A stretch of 64,000 nucleotides of DNA from Deltaproteobacteria bacterium (lineage in GTDB: Bacteria > Desulfobacterota > Desulfovibrionia > Desulfovibrionales > Desulfovibrionaceae), in the NCBI GenBank assembly GCA_031285295.1, contig JAITWK010000039.1, positions 119,104 through 183,103 of the forward strand, written 5' to 3'. This document shows, piece by piece, positions 51,715-60,517 of the stretch (position 1 is the first letter of the stretch; every line of letters starts with the position of its first letter). Both the position numbers and the translations under genes were made by a program. The notes beneath the pieces were generated by a model. It worked only from the letters and a program-made list of their open reading frames with translations, had not been told where the DNA came from and did no database searches.

Positions 51715-51746
51715 ACAGACCCCTAAGTTGGCGATTAGGGGTTTGT
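51715..51746 (+). promoter_or_regulatory. GTTGGCG-loop hairpin, copy 1
   Basis: ACAGACCCCTAA, loop GTTGGCGA, TTAGGGGTTTGT: a 12-bp stem with one G-U pair. Copies 2 (55336) and 3 (56659) have the same stem length and loop but different stem sequences. Here the ACCGGAAGG box lies upstream instead of downstream. Confidence 0.75.
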
Positions 51747-51874
51747 CGCCGGAGCGTGGCGGCTTCGGCCTGACGAGCTAGCCAATAGAATTTCAGGCAA
51801 GGGCTTTCAATTTTTCAGCAACCGGACTTCTTTCAGGAGAAGCGCAAACAGAGAAAGTATCTACGCAATGAAAA

Positions 51875-51902
51875 AATCCCTGAACCTGCAAGTTCAGGGA
51901 TT
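51875..51902 (+). promoter_or_regulatory. 11-bp perfect inverted repeat
   Basis: AATCCCTGAAC (51875-51885), 6-nt loop, GTTCAGGGATT (51892-51902), preceded by six A. Not followed by a T tract, so a leader hairpin or operator is more likely than a terminator. Confidence 0.6.
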
Positions 51903-52028
51903 CCCAGGACGGTCGAGACCATCCTAATTCAAAAGGATAGTTTCACATACCAAGAATCGAGCTTGCTGTCAAGTCTCGCAAGACTCTTTTGTCCTTTTCG
52001 GCGCGTGGATTTCAAAAGGAAACTTTCT

Positions 52029-53816
52029 ATGAATCCGCAATGTTATGCGCCGGGTGTCAGTGATGTCGGTACAAATTTTCTTTTATTCATCGGCAAACAG
52101 CCGCTAGAGAGGGCAGAGAAGCAAGTTTCTATAGCCCTGGTGCGATTCGCTCAAGGCAAGGATCATGCTTTTCCATCGGTAAAGACTTTGGCCATGTATT
52201 GCAGCTATTCGGAAAAAACGATCAGCCGGGCCACAATGTCGCTTGAGCGCAAGGGCTATATCCGTATTGAACGGCGTAGGCGCGGCAGTAATTTTTATCA
52301 TTTTTTGGCGCGGTTTGAAGCTGGCAAATCAAGATCGGACATAATGTCTGATCAAGAATCAAGATCAGACATTATGTCCCCTGTATTCAAGAATAAAGGC
52401 ATAAATACAAAGATCCCCTCTATATCCCCCCGTGTTCCTCGCCGCGTCTCGCGTACTCGTCCCGCTTCCGGCTTTACGCCGGGGATGGGTGGGGGGGATT
52501 TTTCAATTTCTTCTTTGGAGTCAAAACAAAAGATTTTTGCCGATTTTGACCAACTCGCCACGGTTTACCCGCGCAAGGACGATCTGGCGCAAGCCCTGGC
52601 CGTTTACAAAAGTATGTATGACGAGCTGCCGCCCATAGGCGAACTGCTTGAGCTGGTGGAATACGAAAAGGCCAACAATTCAAAGTGGCAGTCAGAAAAT
52701 GGCCGCTATGTAACTTTTCTCAAGAATTGGCTGAAATTCCGCAGATTCGAGGATGCACAGGCATTGAAGGCCATGAACTGCGCGAGGCTATCGCGCCCAT
52801 CGGCGGCACCGGCAACGGCTCCAGTTCCAGGGCCGCGAGAAAAGGCAAAGCAGGATTTTACTCCAGAAGAAGAGAATACGGCTCCGGCGTTGGATTTCAA
52901 GCAAGAAGAGCTTGACGCCTGCATCTGGGCGCACTGGAAGCCAAAGAACAAGATTAATCAAATCGCCGTAAGCGGTTGTTGGAGTAGTTTACTTAGGCGC
53001 GGAGTCCGGCCAACGCCGGATGAAGCGGCGCAAGCGGCCACGCAATACAGCGATCCGCTGCTCTGGCTGCAAGATTTCAAGAAAAACCAAACGGCACAAG
53101 CCGAACAAACTTTAAACGAGGTAACGACTCATGAAAAAGAAAATTCTGCTTCCGGCGTTAGTGGCCGCGCTATTTCTGAACCTGTTGAATCTGCCCTGGC
53201 TGAACCTGACGACGAGGCCAGCCCTAGCCGGGGTTCCGGTGACGTGTGTGAACTGTTCGACCGTCGTTCAACAGCTTCTGGACAGCATTACGACCATAAA
53301 CCAGCTTACTACGGCAATTCATCAGTACGAGGAATTGCTTGTCCAGACCGAACAGCAAATTTTTATGGCGCAATCGGAAGTAAAACGCTTGGCCACACTC
53401 CCCGGCGATCTGGTGGACAAGTACACCAATCATTTTGTGGAGCTAGGCCAGCGGCTGACCGATGTGAACGCCTACCGCGGCGACATGAGCGCCCTGGTGG
53501 ATATTTACCGGGCTGGCTACCCGGATTTCAACGTCATGTATGGCTTGCTGAATGGCGAGAATCCCAACGCCATTCAGGAAGATTGGCAACGCCGTTCCAT
53601 CCAGTCGGACAAGGTGGCCGAAGCCGCTTTCAAGCTTTCGGCCTCGCAGTTGGACGCCCTCACAAAAAATCAGGGGGCGTTGCGCGAACATGTGCAACGC
53701 CTCCTGGGCAGTCAGAACGAAACGGAAATACAGCAAGCCTCAAACGCGATGACAGGTATGATGCTTGGCGAAATGCAGGATTTGAAAAGCCTGGCTGCCA
53801 TGCAGTTGCAGCATAA
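52029..53816 (+). CDS. helix-turn-helix replication/regulatory-type protein with a frame running on through trbJ
   Basis: 595 codons from ATG 52029, chosen for AAGGAAA just upstream. Residues about 15-95 are a winged helix (HTH_36-like: AFPSVKTLAMYCSYSEKTISRATMSLERKGYI) as in plasmid replication initiators. A repeated SRSDIMS peptide and a low-complexity linker follow, and a second conserved-looking region is NKINQIAVSGCWSSLL. From about residue 368 onward the frame overlaps trbJ (53131-53934) in another frame and has the composition of a shadow (Arg/Gly/His-rich). The authentic protein probably ended near 53130, and the stop was lost or shifted. A G7 run at 52491-52497 is a plausible slip site. 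Confidence 0.6.
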   Translation: MNPQCYAPGVSDVGTNFLLFIGKQPLERAEKQVSIALVRFAQGKDHAFPSVKTLAMYCSYSEKTISRATMSLERKGYIRIERRRRGSNFYHFLARFEAGKSRSDIMSDQESRSDIMSPVFKNKGINTKIPSISPRVPRRVSRTRPASGFTPGMGGGDFSISSLESKQKIFADFDQLATVYPRKDDLAQALAVYKSMYDELPPIGELLELVEYEKANNSKWQSENGRYVTFLKNWLKFRRFEDAQALKAMNCARLSRPSAAPATAPVPGPREKAKQDFTPEEENTAPALDFKQEELDACIWAHWKPKNKINQIAVSGCWSSLLRRGVRPTPDEAAQAATQYSDPLLWLQDFKKNQTAQAEQTLNEVTTHEKENSASGVSGRAISEPVESALAEPDDEASPSRGSGDVCELFDRRSTASGQHYDHKPAYYGNSSVRGIACPDRTANFYGAIGSKTLGHTPRRSGGQVHQSFCGARPAADRCERLPRRHERPGGYLPGWLPGFQRHVWLAEWRESQRHSGRLATPFHPVGQGGRSRFQAFGLAVGRPHKKSGGVARTCATPPGQSERNGNTASLKRDDRYDAWRNAGFEKPGCHAVAA

Positions 53817-53934
53817 CGCCGACATGAACTTGAACAAGCAAAAGCAAGAGCAGTTGGACAAGGCTATTCTGGAGCACGATACTAAACGCCGTATGCCACG
53901 GTTAAGTGATGAAGATATAAATAGTCAATTTTAA
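53131..53934 (+). CDS. trbJ: P-type conjugative transfer protein TrbJ
   Basis: 267 aa with a signal peptide (ILLPALVAALFLNLLNLPWLN). Long helices rich in Gln/Leu follow (VVQQLLDSITTINQLTTAIHQYEELLVQTEQQ), as in TrbJ/VirB5 proteins, which are minor pilus-tip or periplasmic components of the mating channel. GAGG lies nine bases before the ATG. The last residues, LSDEDINSQF, resemble the end of the antisense lipoprotein next door. trbL follows. Confidence 0.85.
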   Translation: MKKKILLPALVAALFLNLLNLPWLNLTTRPALAGVPVTCVNCSTVVQQLLDSITTINQLTTAIHQYEELLVQTEQQIFMAQSEVKRLATLPGDLVDKYTNHFVELGQRLTDVNAYRGDMSALVDIYRAGYPDFNVMYGLLNGENPNAIQEDWQRRSIQSDKVAEAAFKLSASQLDALTKNQGALREHVQRLLGSQNETEIQQASNAMTGMMLGEMQDLKSLAAMQLQHNADMNLNKQKQEQLDKAILEHDTKRRMPRLSDEDINSQF

Positions 53935-54074
53935 TATGGACTGTTGATGTCTTTGTCATCAAGTAAGGGCTTTCTTTCGCTTTTTGCAGGTTGTTTTTCT
54001 TCTTCACTTTCACAGCCGATAGCTGAAATGGAGCAAGTGATAATGAACAGTAAAATTAAAAAACGTTTGAGCAT
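53931..54074 (-). CDS. small lipoprotein antisense to the trbL start (TrbK/Eex-like by position)
   Basis: 47 aa: MLKRFLILLFIITCSISAIG, then the lipobox cysteine and CESEEEKQPAKSERK. The signal is textbook (basic n-region, hydrophobic core, SAIGC), and CAGGAGAG lies six bases before the ATG on the minus strand. It converges on trbJ with a 4-bp tail overlap and covers the first 32 bases of trbL on the opposite strand. Its C-terminus LLDDKDINSPY echoes the TrbJ end LSDEDINSQF, the DNA being an inverted repeat there. In IncP plasmids the entry-exclusion lipoprotein TrbK lies between trbJ and trbL but on the same strand. Exclusion is inferred from position only. Confidence 0.7.
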   Translation of the reverse strand: MLKRFLILLFIITCSISAIGCESEEEKQPAKSERKPLLDDKDINSPY

Positions 54075-55320
54075 AACAACTCTCCTGGTGATTATGAGTG
54101 CGATTATTTTAGCAAGTTTACTTCTAAGCAATCAAGAAGTTTTTGCTGCAACACCTGGATATTACAATGGCGCTGATGAACAAATGATTAATGATGAAGC
54201 TGCTGCACATGCTCTTCAAGAAAATATGAATGTAATAAAACAGGTAATTGATAAATTTTTTAATACCTCCCAAGAATGGGCTGGCAAGCTTGAGGGTTCA
54301 GTAAAAAATCTATTTGTTATCTTCTTCACTTTAGAAATTGTCATGCTTGGCATTACCGCCTTGATTAAACGCGAATCTCTGGAAGATATTTTTGGTAACT
54401 TGATCATGGCTGCTGTAAGCGGTGGTCTCATCCTGGTCTGCATCGTCAACTATGCAGAATGGTCCAAAGCAATCATGATCGGCATGACAGAATTTACCGG
54501 ACTTCTGGATTATGACTCACGAAATGTTATTGTAAGTCCTCTTGATAAAGGCTTTGAGGTTTTTAGCGCGATTATGGGTAAAATGTCTTTTACTAGTCCG
54601 ATTATGTCTCTCGGCTATTTTATCGGCGGCCTGATGATTCTGATTTGCTTCGCGCTGATAACTATACAAATTATTTATGTAAAATGCGAGGCTTTTGTAG
54701 CGGTTGGAGCCAGTTTTATTCTGCTTGGCTTTGGCGGCTGCTCCTTCTTCCGTGATTACGTCATGAACCTGCTGCGCTACGTTATCTCGGTCGGCTTCAA
54801 GCTTTATGTCCTTTATGTTGTCCTCGGCCTGGGCTTCGCGTTTATCCAGGACCTAATCATTATTCCTGAATATCTCACCTATGACGTCCTGGGGGCGCTG
54901 CTCGTCATCGCGCTGATCCTGCTGGCCCTGACCAAGGCGCTGCCGGACGTGGTGGCCGGGATCATCCAGGGCGCGCACGTCAACACCGGGCATCATATGA
55001 CAAATACCATCGTACAATCTGCTGCCCTGGCTGGCGGTGGCGTTATGGCGGGGATTCATGGGGGTATCAATACCCCCGGCGCGGTGTCGGGCATGATTGG
55101 CATGGGTAAAAACGTGGCCAGCGCTGCGCAAATGGCCAGCGAGGGCGGAACTGGCGGTGTACTCGGCACCGCGAAAACCCTGCGGGATGCCAGACGTTTG
55201 GCAATGGATGACGCCGGACAGATTCCAATGCATAGGCGTATGAGCGGCAAGCTTGAGCAAATGAAGGAAATGCAGGGAGCGGACAGAAACGCCGCGCCGA
55301 ATTTGGATTATTTTGATTAA
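54043..55320 (+). CDS. trbL: P-type conjugative transfer protein TrbL
   Basis: 425 aa from ATG 54043, with GGAG nine bases upstream; in-frame codons further upstream overlap the antisense lipoprotein. Signal peptide (LLVIMSAIILASLLLSNQEVFA), then five or six membrane helices (residues about 90-325), a Gly/Ala-rich cytoplasmic tail, as in TrbL/VirB6 inner-membrane channel proteins. Its first third is AT-rich compared with the rest. Confidence 0.85.
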   Translation: MNSKIKKRLSITTLLVIMSAIILASLLLSNQEVFAATPGYYNGADEQMINDEAAAHALQENMNVIKQVIDKFFNTSQEWAGKLEGSVKNLFVIFFTLEIVMLGITALIKRESLEDIFGNLIMAAVSGGLILVCIVNYAEWSKAIMIGMTEFTGLLDYDSRNVIVSPLDKGFEVFSAIMGKMSFTSPIMSLGYFIGGLMILICFALITIQIIYVKCEAFVAVGASFILLGFGGCSFFRDYVMNLLRYVISVGFKLYVLYVVLGLGFAFIQDLIIIPEYLTYDVLGALLVIALILLALTKALPDVVAGIIQGAHVNTGHHMTNTIVQSAALAGGGVMAGIHGGINTPGAVSGMIGMGKNVASAAQMASEGGTGGVLGTAKTLRDARRLAMDDAGQIPMHRRMSGKLEQMKEMQGADRNAAPNLDYFD

Positions 55321-55335
55321 CCGCAATCACAAAGC

Positions 55336-55367
55336 GGCTCTGGAAGTGTTGGCGTACTTCCAGAGCC
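55336..55367 (+). promoter_or_regulatory. GTTGGCG-loop hairpin, copy 2
   Basis: GGCTCTGGAAGT, loop GTTGGCGT, ACTTCCAGAGCC: a perfect 12-bp stem. ACCGGAAGGG at 55391-55400 supplies the SD box of the gene starting at 55406. Confidence 0.8.
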
Positions 55368-55405
55368 ATAGATCAAACTACGAATTTTTTACCGGAAGGG
55401 AAATC

Positions 55406-55834
55406 ATGGCACAGTATCGAGTTTACTGTTTGGCGAGTGGTCTTCTGGAAATTGGCAACAACGTGCCGGATAGGGCCTTGCCGCTGGTGACGCATAACGA
55501 CAAGCAAGAATTGATTGATGCTTTGAATACTTTTGCAATGCGCCTTTTTGACGGCAGTGAGGCTTGGTTTGTACCTAAAGTGGCTTTATTTTATGAAATT
55601 TCGTCAGTTAATGGCAGCATTAAGACTATAGTTTCCGGCGATAACGCTACACTAAAATTTCGGGATGATCTGCAAGAATATTTATTTGAGCGGTACGCTC
55701 CACGACACAGAGACGGATTGACCATCAATTGGGATAATCTTGATCCAGTCAAATACAAGAATGCCATTAAAAATAAGAAAAACATGCAATGGAGAAAATC
55801 CGAAGCCATGAAAATATTGAAGTGTGCAATTTAA
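55406..55834 (+). CDS. hypothetical protein
   Basis: 142 aa from ATG 55406 (MAQYRVYCLASGLLEIGNNV), chosen because GGAAGGG lies just upstream and the preceding in-frame codons run through hairpin copy 2. Mixed alpha/beta soluble protein, basic C-terminus (KNAIKNKKNMQWRKSEAMKI). No family recognised. It lies between trbL and the collar-domain gene. Confidence 0.6.
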   Translation: MAQYRVYCLASGLLEIGNNVPDRALPLVTHNDKQELIDALNTFAMRLFDGSEAWFVPKVALFYEISSVNGSIKTIVSGDNATLKFRDDLQEYLFERYAPRHRDGLTINWDNLDPVKYKNAIKNKKNMQWRKSEAMKILKCAI

Positions 55835-55870
55835 ATTTCTGATTAATCATTTAACCATAGGAGAAGTCTT

Positions 55871-56622
<752 letters not shown>

Positions 56623-56658
56623 GATAATATGAAAACTTTTGAGGATAGATAAAAAAGC

Positions 56659-56691
56659 GGCCCTGGGAGTGTTGGCGCACTCCCAGGAGCC
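56659..56691 (+). promoter_or_regulatory. GTTGGCG-loop hairpin, copy 3
   Basis: GGCCCTGGGAGT, loop GTTGGCGC, ACTCCCAGGAGCC: 12 pairs with one bulged A. Compared with copy 2, a pair in the middle changed from A-T to G-C on both sides. ACCGGAAGGG follows at 56705-56714 as in copy 2. Confidence 0.8.
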
Positions 56692-56721
56692 TAACCACAA
56701 ATTTACCGGAAGGGCGCGTTT

Positions 56722-56808
56722 ATGGTTACGATCAGTTGCCACGTTCAGAGCGTTATTGTCAATAGAATAAGCTTTATTGCCCCCAATTTTATTCAGTGGG
56801 GGCGATAA
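56722..56808 (+). CDS. 28-aa leader-type open frame
   Basis: MVTISCHVQSVIVNRISFIA and eight more residues, starting eight bases after the GGAAGGG box of hairpin copy 3 and ending one base before the ATG of the next gene (TAAAATG). The tight junction suggests translational coupling to 56810. It may have no function of its own. Confidence 0.4.
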   Translation: MVTISCHVQSVIVNRISFIAPNFIQWGR

Positions 56809-56809
56809 A

Positions 56810-58015
56810 ATGTCTTATTACATGTCCTGGCCGGAAGCCGTTGAACTGCTCGGAGAAGAGCAAGCAAGGATTTTGTGTAGCCATTTTGGGCGTAAAACTA
56901 CATATGTGCCTTTGTTCGATTCAAAATACAAAAACTTTAAAAAGGATGCTGAAACTACAAAAAAAATTATTGATGCTGTCGGAGAAAATATTTCCCAAGC
57001 TGTATTAAGCCAATACGCTGGAAAATGGTTATATATTCCAACTAGTACATATCTAGAATGGAATTTGCTGTCATCAAGAATAAGTGAAGACGCCGCAAAA
57101 CGAATTCATGCTGCATTTAAAGGAAAACATATTATTGTACCGTCAAAAAAGTCATTGGAAAAATTATTACAATTAAAAAATGCTATTGATGGTGACATTA
57201 TCATGTTGCGGGAAATTGCAAATAAACTTCATGGAGGACGTGTATATATATCAACTGGAGATAAAGATAAACTCGATAACATGACAGCTAATAAAAAAAG
57301 GCGAGAGCTTTTTTTTGACATAATAGGAAGTAAATTGACACAAAGGATATCTTTATGTTTTGCAGGTACATTTTTACAATTACCGCAAGGAAAATTGCAA
57401 CTTTTTGAATTGTTATCTGATGATGAATATTTAAATTTTGCAGGTACATACTTAGTAAATGCTATGGTCCCGATTGAGTTTAGACGTTCTGTTTATAAAA
57501 AAACAAAAATAATGGAAATGCTTATAAAAGATTTCGGATTGGAAGTAGCATTAAAGCTTTGTAATAAATTTGGTGGTGGCTATTTAGTGGTTCCTTCTAG
57601 CAGGAAAAAAAATAAATTTGCCGAAATTCTTAATGATGACGCATATAAAAAATTGTGCAAATGGTGTGGTGGGACTCATATTTCATTTAGTAAGCCCTTA
57701 AAAGAAACTTTAAAAGAAAAAATATTGAACAGATTGATGAATAGTGAAGATTCTCCATCACAAATTGCAAGAAATTTAAATTGCTCATATGATTACGTTT
57801 ATAAATTTATGAATGCATATCCTCGGAAATATAAAGTCAGTTATGAAAATAGGTGGGGGCGCGACATTAAATCAAAAATTTTAACTTGCCTGAAAAATGG
57901 AGAAACTTCACCAACCAAAATAGCGCATTATGCAGAATGTCATATATCGTCTGTTTGTAGAATAAAATCCCGCTGGCTGACAGAAAACAAGAGGGCAGTT
58001 TGCGACCTTGCCTAG
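56810..58015 (+). CDS. Mor-like repeat protein with two C-terminal helix-turn-helix motifs
   Basis: 401 aa from ATG 56810. At least six copies of a short unit with the pattern hLxxxFxGxxhxVP recur about every 35-45 residues: ILCSHFGRKTTYVP, VLSQYAGKWLYIP, IHAAFKGKHIIVP, IANKLHGGRVYIS, ISLCFAGTFLQLP, LCNKFGGGYLVVP and LCKWCGGTHISFS. The pattern is that of the dimerisation segment of Mor/C-type phage activators, normally present once or twice. Two HTH-like segments follow (SPSQIARNLNCSYDYVYKFM and SPTKIAHYAECHISSVCRI). Strongly AT-rich (near 33% GC by eye) against its neighbours, a sign of separate origin. Role unknown; DNA binding is likely. Confidence 0.6.
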   Translation: MSYYMSWPEAVELLGEEQARILCSHFGRKTTYVPLFDSKYKNFKKDAETTKKIIDAVGENISQAVLSQYAGKWLYIPTSTYLEWNLLSSRISEDAAKRIHAAFKGKHIIVPSKKSLEKLLQLKNAIDGDIIMLREIANKLHGGRVYISTGDKDKLDNMTANKKRRELFFDIIGSKLTQRISLCFAGTFLQLPQGKLQLFELLSDDEYLNFAGTYLVNAMVPIEFRRSVYKKTKIMEMLIKDFGLEVALKLCNKFGGGYLVVPSSRKKNKFAEILNDDAYKKLCKWCGGTHISFSKPLKETLKEKILNRLMNSEDSPSQIARNLNCSYDYVYKFMNAYPRKYKVSYENRWGRDIKSKILTCLKNGETSPTKIAHYAECHISSVCRIKSRWLTENKRAVCDLA

Positions 58016-58092
58016 TCCATGGTGTAGGGGTATAACTAGCCTTGTTTATTAACTAATGATTTGAAAACATTGAGGGTGGCTATTATGATGAA

Positions 58093-58284
58093 ATGCGCCA
58101 CTTGGTTGACGAGCATTTGGATGAGGAATTGCTGGAGCAGGAAGAAATTCTTTTTACCGATGACACTCTAAGCTTTTATCAGGACCAGTTAAGGCAACTG
58201 CTCATTGGCTTTGATAATTTGATGGACCAGCTTGAGGCAAGTTTGGCCGATAAGAAAAGCAACAACCTTGACAGCGGCTTTTAG
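58093..58284 (+). CDS. small acidic hypothetical protein
   Basis: 63 aa, acidic and helical (VDEHLDEELLEQEEILFTDD, then LRQLLIGFDNLMDQLEASLA). The start is uncertain because ATGs in another frame lie 5-8 bases upstream. No family recognised. Confidence 0.45.
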   Translation: MRHLVDEHLDEELLEQEEILFTDDTLSFYQDQLRQLLIGFDNLMDQLEASLADKKSNNLDSGF

Positions 58285-58391
58285 CGAGGTTATCTAAAAA
58301 GGGAACCCCGGCTGCTGCTGAAACAACAACCGGGGCTGGTGCGGCGCATGAGCGCCCTTTGCACGACTACCGCCACACGACATTAGTTTTC

Positions 58392-58427
58392 GACCCCGAC
58401 CAGCGGCGAACTGGTCGGGGTCAACTC
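58392..58427 (+). terminator. 12-bp hairpin, probable terminator
   Basis: GACCCCGACCAG, 7-nt loop CGGCGAA, CTGGTCGGGGTC, followed by AACTCTTTT on the + strand. Confidence 0.6.
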
Positions 58428-58431
58428 TTTT

Positions 58432-58456
58432 ATCTAGTCAGTTAGACTAGATTTTT
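58432..58456 (-). terminator. bidirectional terminator ATCTAGTC/GACTAGAT
   Basis: 8-bp perfect stem with a 5-nt loop, T run on the + side (TTTTATC) and ATAAAAG on the other. It lies directly after the stop of the 25-codon frame. Confidence 0.65.
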
Positions 58457-58532
58457 ATCTAGCCGGAGAGGCTAGAACGAGGACCACAGCCAGCGCGATG
58501 ATAATCGCGGCGAGAACAGTTCGCATCGGCAT
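58455..58532 (-). CDS. 25-aa hydrophobic peptide
   Basis: MPMRTVLAAIIIALAVVLVL then ASPAR. A single membrane helix with a short basic n-region; AGGAGG with 4-base spacing to the ATG and a terminator right after the stop. The composition resembles small membrane toxins or short regulatory membrane peptides. Too short for family assignment. Confidence 0.5.
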   Translation of the reverse strand: MPMRTVLAAIIIALAVVLVLASPAR

Positions 58533-58855
58533 GCTCCCTCCTTTTCCGTTTGCGCCGCACCAGGCGCATAGGTGGACGAGGGTAGCCGTGCAAAAGCAAA
58601 CTAGCTTAAAAAGCTAATGCTGACAAGGGATTTGAGTTGCTAGGCGGGTTGTTTGTGGCGGCTCTGAATTTTACGACCGTAAATGTGGCTTTTTTTATGA
58701 AAGTGGAGAATTGGATCATTGGTCAATGCAAGATCGAGCTGCCGGTGAATATCCAAAGTGGGAATTTCGGTCTGAATTTTGATAGTTTTTCCCTTTGGAG
58801 TGGTAAACGCCTGTTTTTGTCTCCGTGGCTCTGACAGAAAATGGCGAAGCCGGAT

Positions 58856-60517
58856 TTAGCGGCTCATGCCCTGGCTCTTGCTCTGCCCCCGGCTGCGGTC
58901 GAAAACAAAAGAATTTCCTTCGGCTCTGCACATTTTCCCCCATTTCAACTTGGCCAGCTCCTCGGCCATTTTTGAGGCCTGCGGATCAAACTTGCTGAAA
59001 TAAAGCTGCTTGCCGGAATCTCTGACCGTGCCGCCGGTCGGCAGATTCAAAATCAGAACCCCGCTGGGGCTGATGGTGAGCTTCGCGTCAATCTGCGTTT
59101 TTTCTTTGGCCGTGAGAATGGCCATAAGCGCTTTTTTGTCCTTGGTCAGCATGGCCGTGTTTGCCAGAATCGCTTTTTTGTCGGCCGTAAAATCCAGCTT
59201 CGGAATATGCGGCTCCGCTCTCGACTGTGCGGCCACCAGTGAAGCCTTATCCAGATCCGCGCCGGCCTTTTTTGAGCGCAGCACGTCCAGAGCATCCTCA
59301 TTGCCTTCCAGGGTTTTTAGCTTAAGGTAGTCCGTCCATGAGGAAAACGGATATTTTGAGCGTATATCTTGCTTTTGCTGGTCCAGTTCCTTTTTCATGG
59401 CCACAAGCGTAGCATCCTCGGCCAGTTCGGTTTTCCGCTTGAGATAAATACCCTGGATAAGCGTCCAGCGGTCCCTCGGTAAAAGCTTTTTGTTTTCCTG
59501 AATATCCTTGCGGCGCAGATTCCATTTTTCAGATATTTCCGTGTGGCGTTGCTGCGCGGCGTCCTTTTGCTTATTCCATTCATCCCAGACTTTTTGTTTT
59601 TCAGCCTTGGCCGCAAGGAAGCCTTCATAAAGATTGCCTCGGTTCGGCTCCGCCTGGAGCGGTGCCTTGCTGTACCGTTCGCGCTCGACTCCATCCAGTT
59701 GACGGTAGTCCCTGGGCGCGGCATAAACTCCAAAGTGTTTTTGCAGGGCAGGGCCGGAAGTGGTGCGATCCAGTTCACTGGCCTTTATATAGCTCCTGCC
59801 ATGCAAATCATGCAGCACAAGGCCGTCTCCTCTACCTTTGGCTGGCTTGACGCCGATACCGTATTCAGCCAGGGCTTTATGCACGTCCTGCCAGTCACCG
59901 GCAGCGGCCAGCCCCTTCAGCAAAGCTTTCTGATGCCGCTTAACATAGCTGTCAAAAGATTCCTGGCCACTGTGCGCTTCAAAAGTTTGCGCTTTGGTAT
60001 TTACCCTGGAAGGAGCCTTGCCCTCTTCCATGCCGGGATCAACGACCAGGCCGTACTCCTGTTCTATTGCCCGGCAAGCCTTGGCCAGTTTTAAAAAATC
60101 CATAAACGGATCTATACGGTTGAAATTATGCGGGTTAATCAGGTTGTAGGCTATATGCAGGTGCATGTTGTTGGTGTTTTTATGCACGCCGCAACAGCGT
60201 TGATGCTCCTCAAGCCCCAGAGCCAGGGCAATTTTTTGATCAATGGCTTCCAGCCGTTCCGGGGTGAGCTTGTCTTCATCCTCTGGCCGGAATGATACCA
60301 TCAGGTGATAGGTTTTGAATCCCTTGGCCGTGGTGTTCAAATCCTGCACAGCCTCGATTTCCATCATGGTTTCCGTAAAATCTTCACCATCGCAGTTGGT
60401 AAACCATGAGGCCAAAACCTTTTCTTCCGGTTTTTCTTCCGTGTGGCCACAAATATACATGGCCAGAAGCCGGTATGCATGAACCCCTGTCTTGGGTATT
60501 ATGCGCCTAGGCAGCAT
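58856..60517 (-). CDS. traI: MOB-P type relaxase
   Basis: 553 aa. The N-terminal relaxase domain has a tyrosine near residue 15 (VHAYRLLAMYICGH) and the metal-binding histidine motif CGVHKNTNNMHLHIAYN near residue 110, typical of MOBP/TraI relaxases. The remainder is charged and helical (WNKQKDAAQQRHTEISEKWN), ending in a small basic domain. It nicks oriT and pilots the strand. It starts one base inside the traJ stop (TAATG). Confidence 0.9.
   Translation of the reverse strand: MLPRRIIPKTGVHAYRLLAMYICGHTEEKPEEKVLASWFTNCDGEDFTETMMEIEAVQDLNTTAKGFKTYHLMVSFRPEDEDKLTPERLEAIDQKIALALGLEEHQRCCGVHKNTNNMHLHIAYNLINPHNFNRIDPFMDFLKLAKACRAIEQEYGLVVDPGMEEGKAPSRVNTKAQTFEAHSGQESFDSYVKRHQKALLKGLAAAGDWQDVHKALAEYGIGVKPAKGRGDGLVLHDLHGRSYIKASELDRTTSGPALQKHFGVYAAPRDYRQLDGVERERYSKAPLQAEPNRGNLYEGFLAAKAEKQKVWDEWNKQKDAAQQRHTEISEKWNLRRKDIQENKKLLPRDRWTLIQGIYLKRKTELAEDATLVAMKKELDQQKQDIRSKYPFSSWTDYLKLKTLEGNEDALDVLRSKKAGADLDKASLVAAQSRAEPHIPKLDFTADKKAILANTAMLTKDKKALMAILTAKEKTQIDAKLTISPSGVLILNLPTGGTVRDSGKQLYFSKFDPQASKMAEELAKLKWGKMCRAEGNSFVFDRSRGQSKSQGMSR

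Larger units (their letters stand above)
51690..52028. other. structured intergenic region
   Basis: No gene of useful length. It contains an ACCGGAAGG box (51698-51706), the GTTGGCG hairpin (51715-51746), an 11-bp hairpin at 51875-51902 and a short GGTC/GACC hairpin at about 51907-51924. This density of structure suggests a regulatory leader for the gene at 52029. Confidence 0.6.
58285..58855. other. gene-poor region between convergent element arms
   Basis: Holds three hairpins: CCCCGG/CCGGGG near 58306-58337, a 12-bp GACCCCGACCAG stem at 58392-58422, and the terminator at 58432-58452. It also holds the 25-codon frame at 58455-58532. From 58540 to 58855 no gene is supported; this part could hold an origin of transfer, but no nick-site sequence was recognised. 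Confidence 0.55.

Noticed and set aside
53944..54042. An upstream start for trbL
   Set aside because: The extra codons lack an SD box, sit opposite the lipoprotein gene and would place residues before a good signal peptide.
58637..58834. A 65-codon open frame on the + strand
   Set aside because: It starts with TTG without an SD box, has no recognisable domain and lies over a gene-poor spacer.
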